From [Eubacterium] hominis (GTDB lineage Bacteria; Bacillota_I; Bacilli_A; Erysipelotrichales; Erysipelotrichaceae): 64,000 bases of DNA. A model generated the notes under the pieces. That model was not told where the DNA came from. It worked only from the letters and a program-made list of their open reading frames with translations, and ran no database searches. The DNA is taken from the NCBI GenBank assembly GCA_014337235.1, contig CP060636.1, positions 1,327,385 through 1,391,384 on the forward strand. Direction: 5' to 3'. This document shows, one piece after another, positions 37,147 to 46,039 of the stretch; the stretch's first letter is position 1; every line of letters begins with the position of its first letter. A program made the position numbers and the translations under genes.

Positions 37147-39687
37147 ATGAGAGAAGAATGGAAAGGTGTGCTGCACAGCACATGGCTGAAAATCGTTTTA
37201 GTAGCAATTATCACCATACCAATGTTATATGCGGGAATTTTCTTAGGATCTATGTGGGATCCATATGGGAAGGCAGAGGATATACCAGTTGCTGTTGTGA
37301 ATAACGATAAACAGGTTACTTACAACGATAAAACATTGGATGTAGGAAATGAACTGGTGAAGAATCTGAAAGATAACAAGTCAATGAAGTTTTCTTTTAT
37401 GGATGAAACACAGGCAATGAATGGATTAAAAGATGGAACATATTATATGGTAATCACCATTCCATCTGACTTTTCAAAGAATGCGACAACATTATTGGAT
37501 GAACATCCGGAAAAAATGAAACTAGAATATACAACCAATCCGGGTACCAATTATATCGCCACAAAAATGGATGACACAGCAGTGTCTAAGATTGAAGAAA
37601 GTGTATCAGCTTCTGTCACAAAGACGTACGCGGATACAATATTCTCACAGGTAAAGACGTTAAGCAGTGGTTTAAAAGACGCAAGCGATGGCAGTACGAA
37701 GTTATATGATGGTGTGAATGATGCACAGGATGGCAGTAAGTTGATTAACGACAATTTAAAGGTTCTGGCAAACAGCACATTGACCTTTGAAAATGGTACT
37801 TCCACCCTTGTGAAAGGTTTATCTGATTATACAAATGGTGTTACTTCATTACAAAAAGGTTCTATACAGCTTCAAGATGGTTTAACACAGTTAAATGGCA
37901 ATACGCCAGCACTTGCAAGTGGTATCGCTCAGTTAACAGATGGCAGCCAACAATTACAAAGTGGTGTGAATGAATACACTGGCGGTGTCAATCAATTATC
38001 AGACAGCAGTGCTTTATTAGTTGAGAATAATGCAACACTTGTTGGCGGTATCAAGCAGGTAGCACAAGGCAGTACAGCTTTATATCAGGGCAGTCAAAAT
38101 ATCACAAATGGATTAAAAACCATGTCTAATCAAATTGGAGATAACATGGAAAAAAGTAAAGCGGATATTCAAAAACTGATGCATGGCAATCAAGCAGGTG
38201 CTTCCAGTATGGATACCTTAAAAGTACAGGCACAACAGTTAAAAGATGCTTTAAATAGCGCAAGCGAAACACAAAAGACGACAATTGATACTTTAAAAAC
38301 AGTGCAAACAAGTGATGCAGTATCAGCCGCAAAATTGAATGCAGTCATTCAGGGCATGGAAGCATCAAATACTAATTATGAACAGCTGTCACAAGTATTA
38401 GATACGCTGGTTACACAAAGCGACCAGATGAAAACTGTATTAAACGGTAATAATCAGGCGATTACCACATTATCACAAAGTATGCAGGATATTAAAACAG
38501 CATTAGATGCCCAAGGCACAAGTGCTGAAGATATGGGACTTATACAAGGCATGGAAACTTTACAAAACAATCTTTCCGTTTTAAATCAAAGTCTAAACAG
38601 TGATCAGGGTCTTGTGAAAGGTGTAGAAACATATACCAATGGTGTGCGTGCTTTATCACAAGGTGCATCACAAATTCAGGCAAACAGTGATGCATTACGA
38701 AATGGTGCCAGTCAGGTTGCACAAGGCAGTCAGGCGTTAAACAATAATGTTCCTACTTTAACACAGGGAATTAGTGAACTTGCACAAGGCAGTAAATCTT
38801 TAACACAAGGTGCTAATACACTGGTGTCTAATAACCCTGAAATCTTAAATGGTGCACAGGCACTACAATCCGGAAGTACACAATTAAGTGATGGCGCAAA
38901 CCAACTGGCAACTGGTTCTGATAGTCTATACAATGGTTTATCTACCATTAAATCTGGTACGTCTACATTACAAACATCGCTTGCAGATGGAGCGAAAAAA
39001 AGCAATATGGATATCAGTAATCAAACCAAAGATATGATGGCAAGTCCTGTAACGCTGCAGCATCAGGAAATCAGTACGGTTGAAAACAATGGTCATGCCA
39101 TGGCACCATATATGATGTCTGTTGGTCTATATGTCGCATGTATGGCATTTACATTGATGTATCCATTATTGAAAAACAACATTCAAACAAAATCTGGATT
39201 CAAGCTATGGGCTAGCAAAGCAGGTGTGATGTATGTGATTTCAACCATTATGGCAATTGTAATGATCGGTGCATTAATGCTTGTGAATGGCTTATCTCCA
39301 TATCAGGTCGCAGGAACCTTTGGTATGGCAATATTAGTCGCAGCAGCATTCATGTCAATGATCGTGTTCTTTAGTATCACATGTGGCAAGATTGGAAGTT
39401 TTATCGTATTAATCTTCATGGTATTACAATTAGGTGGTGCAGCTGGTACGTATCCAATTGAAACATCCGGCGTATTCTATAATGTCATTCATCCATTCAT
39501 GCCATTCACGTATAGTGTAGAGGCATTCCGTCATACATTAGCAATGGGTGGTAATATCACACCAGATATTATGGTGTTTGTGGGAATGATCATTATATTC
39601 TCTGTATTATCTATTCTGTTTTATCGCTGGAAAGCAAACATCAGTGATGAAGCATATGAAAAAACAGCTTTAGCGAAATTTCATTAA
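37147..39687 (+). CDS. YhgE/Pip-domain membrane protein, 846 aa
   Basis: One membrane segment at about 15-38, then the YhgE N-terminal motif (IPVAVVNNDKQV, a little downstream), a long helical extracytoplasmic region (about 175-640) full of Gly-phased repeats of the form L-x2-G-x-x-x-L, and five or six membrane segments at the C-terminus (from about 655). This is the phage-infection-protein/ESX-associated family, related to ABC-2 permeases. GAAGGA precedes ATG 37147; the frame is open from 36979. A 43-residue small-protein gene follows 18 bases on, probably in the same message. Confidence 0.9.
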   Translation: MREEWKGVLHSTWLKIVLVAIITIPMLYAGIFLGSMWDPYGKAEDIPVAVVNNDKQVTYNDKTLDVGNELVKNLKDNKSMKFSFMDETQAMNGLKDGTYYMVITIPSDFSKNATTLLDEHPEKMKLEYTTNPGTNYIATKMDDTAVSKIEESVSASVTKTYADTIFSQVKTLSSGLKDASDGSTKLYDGVNDAQDGSKLINDNLKVLANSTLTFENGTSTLVKGLSDYTNGVTSLQKGSIQLQDGLTQLNGNTPALASGIAQLTDGSQQLQSGVNEYTGGVNQLSDSSALLVENNATLVGGIKQVAQGSTALYQGSQNITNGLKTMSNQIGDNMEKSKADIQKLMHGNQAGASSMDTLKVQAQQLKDALNSASETQKTTIDTLKTVQTSDAVSAAKLNAVIQGMEASNTNYEQLSQVLDTLVTQSDQMKTVLNGNNQAITTLSQSMQDIKTALDAQGTSAEDMGLIQGMETLQNNLSVLNQSLNSDQGLVKGVETYTNGVRALSQGASQIQANSDALRNGASQVAQGSQALNNNVPTLTQGISELAQGSKSLTQGANTLVSNNPEILNGAQALQSGSTQLSDGANQLATGSDSLYNGLSTIKSGTSTLQTSLADGAKKSNMDISNQTKDMMASPVTLQHQEISTVENNGHAMAPYMMSVGLYVACMAFTLMYPLLKNNIQTKSGFKLWASKAGVMYVISTIMAIVMIGALMLVNGLSPYQVAGTFGMAILVAAAFMSMIVFFSITCGKIGSFIVLIFMVLQLGGAAGTYPIETSGVFYNVIHPFMPFTYSVEAFRHTLAMGGNITPDIMVFVGMIIIFSVLSILFYRWKANISDEAYEKTALAKFH

Positions 39688-39705
39688 TTCAAGGAGGAGT
39701 CAAGC

Positions 39706-39837
39706 GTGCTGAATAATGCAAGATCATTCATGATCGAAGTGTTCGCAACATGTATTGGGGCGTTTAGAGGTATGAAATTATATCTGAAGGATAAACGTGA
39801 ACGAATGAGATTAAGAGAAAAAGAGCTATTTGGTTAA
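39706..39837 (+). CDS. Very small membrane protein, family member A, 43 aa
   Basis: AAGGAGGAG (about 39691-39699) precedes GTG 39706. The product has one hydrophobic segment, FMIEVFATCIGAFRGMKLYL, then a tail of charged residues (KDKRERMRLREKELFG). Its core AT-C-I-G-A-F-R-G-M-K-L-Y matches two other small proteins in this window (44445-44603 and 53983-54126). It is too short for routine gene calling. Location behind YhgE/Pip suggests an accessory of that protein, but the other two members have different neighbours. Confidence 0.75.
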   Translation: MLNNARSFMIEVFATCIGAFRGMKLYLKDKRERMRLREKELFG

Positions 39838-39846
39838 GAAGAAAAG

Positions 39847-39886
39847 AGGATTTTATACTGAAATATGTATGAGATCCTTTTTTTTA
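39847..39886 (+). terminator. Rho-independent terminator
   Basis: AGGAT-N3-ATAC (39847 onward) pairs with GTAT-N3-ATCCT (ending 39878), followed by eight T. Imperfect but clear; ends the YhgE/small-protein unit. Confidence 0.75.
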
Positions 39887-39948
39887 ACAGCTTGCCAGAA
39901 TTTAATATATCGTGTTTTAATTGCTTGGACTAAACCGGCAATAAAAGT

Positions 39949-39998
39949 GTGTTAGCTAACGCTCTTCTGTAGACTGCTTTTTTATAAAAGTGTATAAT
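39949..39998 (+). promoter_or_regulatory. Palindrome and promoter upstream of ABC/FtsX pair
   Basis: GTGTTAGCTAACGC (39949-39962) contains the perfect palindrome GTTAGCTAAC. It lies 8 bases upstream of a -35 TAGACT (39970-39975), 17 bases, TATAAT (39993-39998). A regulator bound there would touch the -35. Confidence 0.5.
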
Positions 39999-40019
39999 TA
40001 TAAAAAAGGAGGGTAAAAA

Positions 40020-40688
40020 ATGGCAATAAGATTAGAACATATTACAAAAATATATGGCAACAAACAAAATCAATGTGTTGCTTTAAATGACTTATCTTTA
40101 TCCATTCAAGATGGAGAATTTGTTGCTATTTGTGGAACAAGCGGCAGTGGAAAAACAACATTATTCAATATTATAAGTGGTATTGATCGTAAATATGAAG
40201 GTGATTGTTATATAGATGATGTGAATATACAAACATTATCTGAGGATGAAATGACCAAGAAAAGAAGGCAAAAAATTGGTGTAATTTTTCAATTTTTCAA
40301 TTTGATTTCATCCTTAACAGTAGAAGAAAATGTACGCTTAAGTAGAGAATTAGATGGCAAAAAAATATCAGAAGAACGTTTAGCTGAAGTTTTAAAAGAA
40401 CTTGATTTAATGAATAAAAGAAACTGTTTTATCAGTGAGCTTTCAGGAGGTCAACAACAGCGTGTTGGTATTGCCAGAGTGTTATTGAGTGGCGCAGAAA
40501 TCATTTTAGCGGATGAGCCAACAGGTAATTTAGATAGCAAAAATACACAGATTATACTAGATATATTTAAAAAATTGAAAGAAAAAAAGAAAACTATAAT
40601 CGTGATCACACATGATAAGCATGTCGCAAATACGGCAGATCGTATTGTATATATGAAAGATGGAAAGATTGCAGATGAAGAACTATAA
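40020..40688 (+). CDS. ABC transporter ATP-binding protein, 222 aa
   Basis: MacB/BceA-type ATPase: Walker A GTSGSGKTT (about 40-48), Q-loop FQFFN, signature LSGGQQQRV, Walker B IILADEP and switch His in VITHD. AAGGAGGG sets ATG 40020. It overlaps the permease gene downstream by 14 bases and works with it at the membrane. Confidence 0.95.
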   Translation: MAIRLEHITKIYGNKQNQCVALNDLSLSIQDGEFVAICGTSGSGKTTLFNIISGIDRKYEGDCYIDDVNIQTLSEDEMTKKRRQKIGVIFQFFNLISSLTVEENVRLSRELDGKKISEERLAEVLKELDLMNKRNCFISELSGGQQQRVGIARVLLSGAEIILADEPTGNLDSKNTQIILDIFKKLKEKKKTIIVITHDKHVANTADRIVYMKDGKIADEEL

Positions 40689-42903
40689 ATATTTATTGAA
40701 GATATCTAAAGCCTATTTGAAAAGCAATAAAAAATCTGTTATTCCCATGTTAGCTATCATTTTTTTGTCAATATTTATGTTATCTTCCACTGTGATTATC
40801 AAAGATTCTTATGATAAATATGATTTAAAACTAAGTGAAAAAATATTTGGTAACTGGGATGTTCACTATACGAAACAAAAGGAAGATTTAGATGATGAAT
40901 ATTCATCTTATTTGACCACAAAAAACTATCGCAAAAATTTAGCTTTATCCTATCAAAACAATCGTAATGACTATGCTTTTTTTGCGGTATCTTGCTTTGA
41001 TGATACCTATCCTATTACAGTTCTAGAAGGTACATATCCTAAAAATAATAAAGAAATTATAATAGATGAATCATTCGCCAAACAAAATAATTTTCATATT
41101 GGTGATTATATAACATTACTTGATGATGAGAATCAGGAAGTGAATTATAAAATATCTGGGGTTTTTAAAGAAAATACTTGGCGCCCGACACTTTCTTTCT
41201 GGACATTGATGGATTCTAAAGATAAAAATCTATTGACGGAAGTATATGCAACATTTAAACAAGATATTTCTATTCAAACCTTTTTGGAAAATAAGCCATT
41301 GACATTGGAAGTAAATGATGGATTAATTAATCAAAAATATCATTTAAATTATAGATTTGATTTCATATTTTATGCATTTACTTTATTAATTGGCATATGC
41401 TGTTTTCTCTTTATTTATAATGTTTCTGCCATGTATTTGAAAAAAAGAGGACATGAACTTAAACAATTATCTTATGCAGGCGCAACAAAAAAACAAATAC
41501 GTACTTTCATTTTTAATGAAATTATTTTGGTAAATGGATTATTTGGTTTACTTTGTTTAGGATGCAGTGTAGGTTTTTGGTTTATTGTTATGAATGCATT
41601 TGGCGAAAGTATAACGAAAATATTTGATTTATCTATTCACTTAACCTTTTGTGCTAATGTGAAACATTTAAGTATCATATCATGCGTTGTCACTTTAATG
41701 TTAATCATAACGTTTATACTTTTGTTGATAAAACACCAAAAGCCAAAATCAACAAAACTTCATTTTCGCAAGCTATATATAACAGCGGGTTCTATGAATT
41801 TTCGCATAGCAATAAGAGATACGTTAAGAACTAGCTATGGTATCCCAATTAGTTTTATTATGATACTTGTGACTTTATTTTGCATATCCACAAATTTAAT
41901 AGTAGGTGTATGGCAAGAAGCAAGTTTATCTTCTGTAGATTATGTTGCGGATGTATCTGCTAATTTTGATCTTTTTCAAAAGAGTGGTAGTGAAATCCAT
42001 AATCTTATACAGGATTTAGATAAAGTGTGCAAAGGAGAAGAGGGCACATACCAGTATTATTATGGTGTAAGGGCAGATGCAAAGGCAGGGAATGAGGAAA
42101 TAGATAAAGTCTATACAATAGATGATAAAACATATGAAAATTTATTGAAAAGACATCAAATAAAAGACAAAGAAAGTATCCTTGTCGTGAATGCAAGTAA
42201 TACAAATACAGAAGTTTCTATACATATAAATGAAAAATGGGGTGAAACTTTAGCTTATTTACAGTATCCTTGTGAAAGTATTCAAGATGATACACTGTCA
42301 TTTGATACACCTGTAGTGATTGTCCCTGCCACATTAACAGAACAATGGCAAGATGCATATCCGGAAACATATGTAGAAGGCAATTTAAAATTGAATGGTC
42401 CTCAAGCTTCACAAAAAGGTGCGTCATTACAAAGCTATTGGAATATTTCAGAAAATGATCATTTATATCTAATAGATAATAAAGAAAATATGGAACAAAA
42501 TAAAAGAGATATTAATGCTATAAAAATATTTATTTATGGGTTTTATTTCATAGCAATCATGGTTAGTATTTGTATTATTTACAATATATCCCTTCAATAT
42601 TTCCTAAGTAAAGCAAGAGATACTTATTTATTATATACATCAGGAATGACAAGAAAAGATATATCTAAGCAATATATTATACAAATAATGGTGATTTCTG
42701 TAATTTCTTTATGTATTTCGTTTATTCTTTTATTAGGATTAAACAAATTAGTAAGTTTATATTTAAATTTAAATATATCATTTGTCATGTTCCTGATTCA
42801 ATTAATAATATACTCTATATTTCTAATAGTTCTACTTATTCTTGTGATGAAATATATTATTAAAAAGTATCTTAATGATATCATAGAACAAAATATGAAT
42901 TAG
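40675..42903 (+). CDS. FtsX-type ABC permease, 742 aa
   Basis: One membrane segment near residue 22-40, an extracytoplasmic MacB-like domain (IDESFAKQNNFHIGDYITLL), three segments at about 230-355, one at about 395-415, a second extracytoplasmic region, and three final segments (from about 615). Two FtsX cores in one chain suggests a BceB-like or bacitracin/lantibiotic-type pump, but no two-component system adjoins it. ATG 40675 is chosen after GGAAAG; ATG 40660 is an alternative. Its stop overlaps the convergent regulator gene by four bases. Confidence 0.9.
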   Translation: MKNYKYLLKISKAYLKSNKKSVIPMLAIIFLSIFMLSSTVIIKDSYDKYDLKLSEKIFGNWDVHYTKQKEDLDDEYSSYLTTKNYRKNLALSYQNNRNDYAFFAVSCFDDTYPITVLEGTYPKNNKEIIIDESFAKQNNFHIGDYITLLDDENQEVNYKISGVFKENTWRPTLSFWTLMDSKDKNLLTEVYATFKQDISIQTFLENKPLTLEVNDGLINQKYHLNYRFDFIFYAFTLLIGICCFLFIYNVSAMYLKKRGHELKQLSYAGATKKQIRTFIFNEIILVNGLFGLLCLGCSVGFWFIVMNAFGESITKIFDLSIHLTFCANVKHLSIISCVVTLMLIITFILLLIKHQKPKSTKLHFRKLYITAGSMNFRIAIRDTLRTSYGIPISFIMILVTLFCISTNLIVGVWQEASLSSVDYVADVSANFDLFQKSGSEIHNLIQDLDKVCKGEEGTYQYYYGVRADAKAGNEEIDKVYTIDDKTYENLLKRHQIKDKESILVVNASNTNTEVSIHINEKWGETLAYLQYPCESIQDDTLSFDTPVVIVPATLTEQWQDAYPETYVEGNLKLNGPQASQKGASLQSYWNISENDHLYLIDNKENMEQNKRDINAIKIFIYGFYFIAIMVSICIIYNISLQYFLSKARDTYLLYTSGMTRKDISKQYIIQIMVISVISLCISFILLLGLNKLVSLYLNLNISFVMFLIQLIIYSIFLIVLLILVMKYIIKKYLNDIIEQNMN

Positions 42904-44153
42904 TATCCTTCATATGCATGAAGCAGCATATCCTGATATTCACAAAGTTCAGGATATGCTTTTAATTTGTTTAGCACGAAACAAATTTGTTTCAAAATAA
43001 CAATACGCATTTCATATTCCTTGCACAAGCTTAAACTTTTTTTCAAGGAATTCAAAGCTTGTATAAAATCATGATTCATCATAAATGTTAATGCTTCTAA
43101 TACATATTTATGATAATTTGTATCAGTATATGTACTTTGATATTTTTCTATACTAGCCTTGCACATATCAAAATCAGAAAGATAATAGTAAGAAATAGGA
43201 AGGTAAATAAAAATATCAATAAACTTAGAACTAAGTTGGATTGCTTGTTTCACATAAGTAACACATTTCTTGTAGTTTTCTTGTTTTAATGCATTCCATG
43301 AAAGATTGTTATAAATTGTGATTTGAATGTGCTTTAAAGAAGTAAGATTTGTTTTTTGTAATACAAAAAGGTATAATTCTTCTGCTTTGTCATAGCTGCG
43401 TAATCCTGAATAACAATTAGCTTCATATATTGCCAAATACAACATACGTTCAAAAGCAAATTGTTTGTTGAATAATTCTTGTGCTTTAAAACAATGAGAT
43501 AGTGCAATTGCTGCTTTATTTAAATATTGATGTATAGCGCATAAATGATAATGAACCATTGGTTCTGTTATGGAAGATTGACAAGCAAGGCTTTTATTTA
43601 ACAGCATAGCCGCTTCTAAATAATTTTCTTTACGAATATTTTCTTGCCCACATAAATCATAAAAGATACTTTGTTCATCTTCATTCAATAAATTTATATA
43701 CTTTTCTATACATTTTCTATAGTGATTTATTTTAGTTTGATTATGGTGGAATCTAAGCTCGTACATAAATTTCATGAGATAATATTGTAAAAATCCATAT
43801 GAATACTCGAAGTATGAATTCTCATTTAAAATGTCAAAACAACGAATTTCTTCTTGTTCATTTAAGTTACTATAATTTTCAAACAATTGTTTTAATAAGT
43901 TTTCTGATTGATAAAATAAGTCCATCTCTGGATAAAATTTGATTTCAAGAACTTTTAAAATTTGTTGAAGAGTATAAGGTTGAGGTGTTTTTTTACCATG
44001 TTCAATTTCACTTAAGTATGCTTTGGATATTTTGACTGTATTTGCCATAAAACTTAATGACATTTTTTCTTCCTCACGATGATAACGAATAAATGCACCT
44101 AATCGTTTACTTTTTTCTATATTTGTATTTAATATTTTTTCTTCAAATGGCAT
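42900..44153 (-). CDS. HTH-TPR transcriptional regulator (Rgg/PlcR-like), 417 aa
   Basis: A Cro/CI helix-turn-helix at about residues 16-75 (KMSLSFMANTVKISKAYLSEIE) is followed by about 330 residues of helical hairpins with tetratricopeptide character (NLSWNALKQENYKKCVTYVKQAI). This is the architecture of RRNPP-type peptide-responsive regulators. No candidate peptide gene is visible next to it. It is convergent with the ABC permease, with overlapping stop codons and no terminator between, so the two transcripts run into each other. Confidence 0.82.
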   Translation of the reverse strand: MPFEEKILNTNIEKSKRLGAFIRYHREEEKMSLSFMANTVKISKAYLSEIEHGKKTPQPYTLQQILKVLEIKFYPEMDLFYQSENLLKQLFENYSNLNEQEEIRCFDILNENSYFEYSYGFLQYYLMKFMYELRFHHNQTKINHYRKCIEKYINLLNEDEQSIFYDLCGQENIRKENYLEAAMLLNKSLACQSSITEPMVHYHLCAIHQYLNKAAIALSHCFKAQELFNKQFAFERMLYLAIYEANCYSGLRSYDKAEELYLFVLQKTNLTSLKHIQITIYNNLSWNALKQENYKKCVTYVKQAIQLSSKFIDIFIYLPISYYYLSDFDMCKASIEKYQSTYTDTNYHKYVLEALTFMMNHDFIQALNSLKKSLSLCKEYEMRIVILKQICFVLNKLKAYPELCEYQDMLLHAYEGY

Positions 44154-44338
44154 AAAATAGACTCCCTTTTTCTATATATAAGTATAATACAGTTATTCTA
44201 TTTTTTAAACGTTTTGTTTTAGCAAACATACCAATATTTAGTTTATAGATTGGAAATGAATTAATATCTTAAAAATAATTAAAGGAAATATGTTTATCTA
44301 AAGCTTGCAAAAGTTGTCATGCTTGTAAAATACGATTA

Positions 44339-44407
44339 AATTCTTAATAATTCTTAATAATTTTGCCATAAAATTTTGATACTTTTCACATGTAGTTGCT
44401 GTATAAT
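44339..44407 (+). promoter_or_regulatory. Control region of small protein B
   Basis: ATTCTTAATA is repeated in tandem (44340-44359) and begins again (ATT), a 10-bp period that suits an OmpR-type response regulator. TATAAT follows at 44402-44407 with no clear -35, as expected for an activated promoter. Confidence 0.4.
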
Positions 44408-44444
44408 AACCGTATAAATGAGTGTGTGTAAATGGAGGACAGTT

Positions 44445-44603
44445 ATGGGAAAAGGTAAAGTAAAAAAAGCAGTCATTGGCGGTATCGCAACATGTGTAGG
44501 TGTATTTGGTGGGGCTAAGATATATATGAATATGAAAAAAGAAAAAGCAGCAGCTAAACAAAAAGAGCGTGGACAGGTTGAAGAAGATGGTGCTGAAAAT
44601 TAA
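44445..44603 (+). CDS. Very small membrane protein, family member B, 52 aa
   Basis: GGAGGAC (44434-44440) sets ATG 44445. A basic start (MGKGKVKK) leads into one hydrophobic segment, AVIGGIATCVGVFGGAKIYM, and a charged tail (KKEKAAAKQKERGQ). The core IATCVGVFGGAKIY aligns without gaps to members A and C. The gene has its own promoter region and a strong terminator, so it is expressed alone. Confidence 0.82.
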   Translation: MGKGKVKKAVIGGIATCVGVFGGAKIYMNMKKEKAAAKQKERGQVEEDGAEN

Positions 44604-44612
44604 ATAATAAAC

Positions 44613-44645
44613 AAAAAAATCATCATAAATTTTGATGATTTTTTT
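44613..44645. terminator. Bidirectional terminator
   Basis: AAAAAATCATCA (44613-44624) pairs with TGATGATTTTTT (44633-44644). It serves small protein B and the convergent rpoN gene, whose stop codon lies in its right edge. Confidence 0.9.
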
Positions 44646-45876
44646 AATATTTCAATCGTCGTTCACGAGAACCGGGAATATCCAATAAAGAACGATATTT
44701 TGCTACACCTCTTCTGGAAACATATAAATCGATTTCGGCTAATAAATCAACAAGTTCTTCATCTTTATATGGGTGGGTTTTATCTTCTTCTTTTACAAAT
44801 TTTTGTATAGCTTTCAGGATAGAATCTTTACTACTGCCACTTTTTGTTGAAGATATAAATAATTGTTTTACAGGATAAATTTCATTCTCAAAGATATAAT
44901 ATTTATTTGATAATGTACGGGAAACAGTTGATTCATGAAATCCGGTTTTTAAGGCTATATCGGCTAATGTACAAGGCTGTAACTCGTCATGATAAAGAAA
45001 GTAATTCTTCTGTATATGGAATAATTCATTTGCCATTATCATAAGAGTTTTATTACGTTTATTAAGGTTATCGATAAAGTAATATGCTTCTTCAAAATAT
45101 TGTTTTATCTGTTCACTTTCTTCTTTCATAACAGCTAATTCATCTTCAATTGTAAAATGACCTGGCTGTTTTGGGATTAATTCAATCTCTTGTCCGATAA
45201 CTTTTACTTCAAAATCTGGAAGAACTACAGGATCTTTTGTATTTTGATAATTACTACAAGGAAACGGCGTACAGTTTTTAATATGATCCAAAGCTTCCAT
45301 GACTTCAGAAATACTAAGATGGCATGACTTAGCAATTTTAGAATAGTTTTTTTCTATGATATCATCTGGATAATTTGAAAAGATATATTCAGACACAAAC
45401 AGATGTTTATGTAGCAGTTGTAGACGAATACTGTCGACACTGTCAAATGCCGCAATACCACATGGTTCAAAAGACTGGAGGATCTCTAAATGATCTTCTA
45501 TTGTATCTTCACTAACTTGAAGGCATTGTGCATATTCTTTAATTGTGGAAGTCAGAAAGCCATGCTCATCTAGGGATTCTATTAAATAAGTGCAAATACG
45601 CTCATCATAGGCATATGGAAATGTATGTAATTGCATATATAAATCATCTTTTAACGTACGTGTTTGTGACAGTGTTTCATGCAGTAAAGTATGCATATCC
45701 GTAGATGGTTTATATGCGATAACAGGATTTTTTTCTACCAATGCCTCAATATAATCTAATAGCTCTTCCTGATTTAATTTTAGAATATCTAAAGAATTTT
45801 TCATTGACATGGAAAGCTGTAATGTTTGTGTTAATTTTTGTTGAAAAATCAAATCCTGTTTCATCATCATCATCAT
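44644..45876 (-). CDS. rpoN: RNA polymerase sigma-54 factor
   Basis: 410 aa. The Gln/Leu-rich region I (FQQKLTQTLQLSMSMKNSLDIL) that binds activators is at the N-terminus, the core-binding region follows (FEPCGIAAFD), and the RpoN box SRRGVAKYR is at residues 387-395. It directs core polymerase to -24/-12 promoters and depends on an AAA+ activator. Five Met codons run in tandem at the start after AAAGGA; the third to fifth are at the best distance. It is divergent from the LevR-like activator. Confidence 0.96.
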   Translation of the reverse strand: MMMMMKQDLIFQQKLTQTLQLSMSMKNSLDILKLNQEELLDYIEALVEKNPVIAYKPSTDMHTLLHETLSQTRTLKDDLYMQLHTFPYAYDERICTYLIESLDEHGFLTSTIKEYAQCLQVSEDTIEDHLEILQSFEPCGIAAFDSVDSIRLQLLHKHLFVSEYIFSNYPDDIIEKNYSKIAKSCHLSISEVMEALDHIKNCTPFPCSNYQNTKDPVVLPDFEVKVIGQEIELIPKQPGHFTIEDELAVMKEESEQIKQYFEEAYYFIDNLNKRNKTLMIMANELFHIQKNYFLYHDELQPCTLADIALKTGFHESTVSRTLSNKYYIFENEIYPVKQLFISSTKSGSSKDSILKAIQKFVKEEDKTHPYKDEELVDLLAEIDLYVSRRGVAKYRSLLDIPGSRERRLKY

Positions 45877-45988
45877 ATCCTTTCTATATCTATTCTAGCA
45901 AAAAACGTGCCATAAGCAGCACGATTACATAAAAAAAATAAAAATAATTATTTTTATTAAAATAGAATTTTTGGGTATAATTTCTTCC

Positions 45989-46021
45989 TTGACATTTATG
46001 ATTTTAGAATTTACCATTCTA
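45989..46021 (+). promoter_or_regulatory. Promoter and dyad upstream of the LevR-like gene
   Basis: TTGACA (45989-45994), 17 bases, TACCAT (46012-46017). TAGAAT (46005-46010) and ATTCTA (46016-46021) form a dyad over the -10 and could be an operator. Confidence 0.5.
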
Positions 46022-46039
46022 TATACAAGGAGTGATAAG

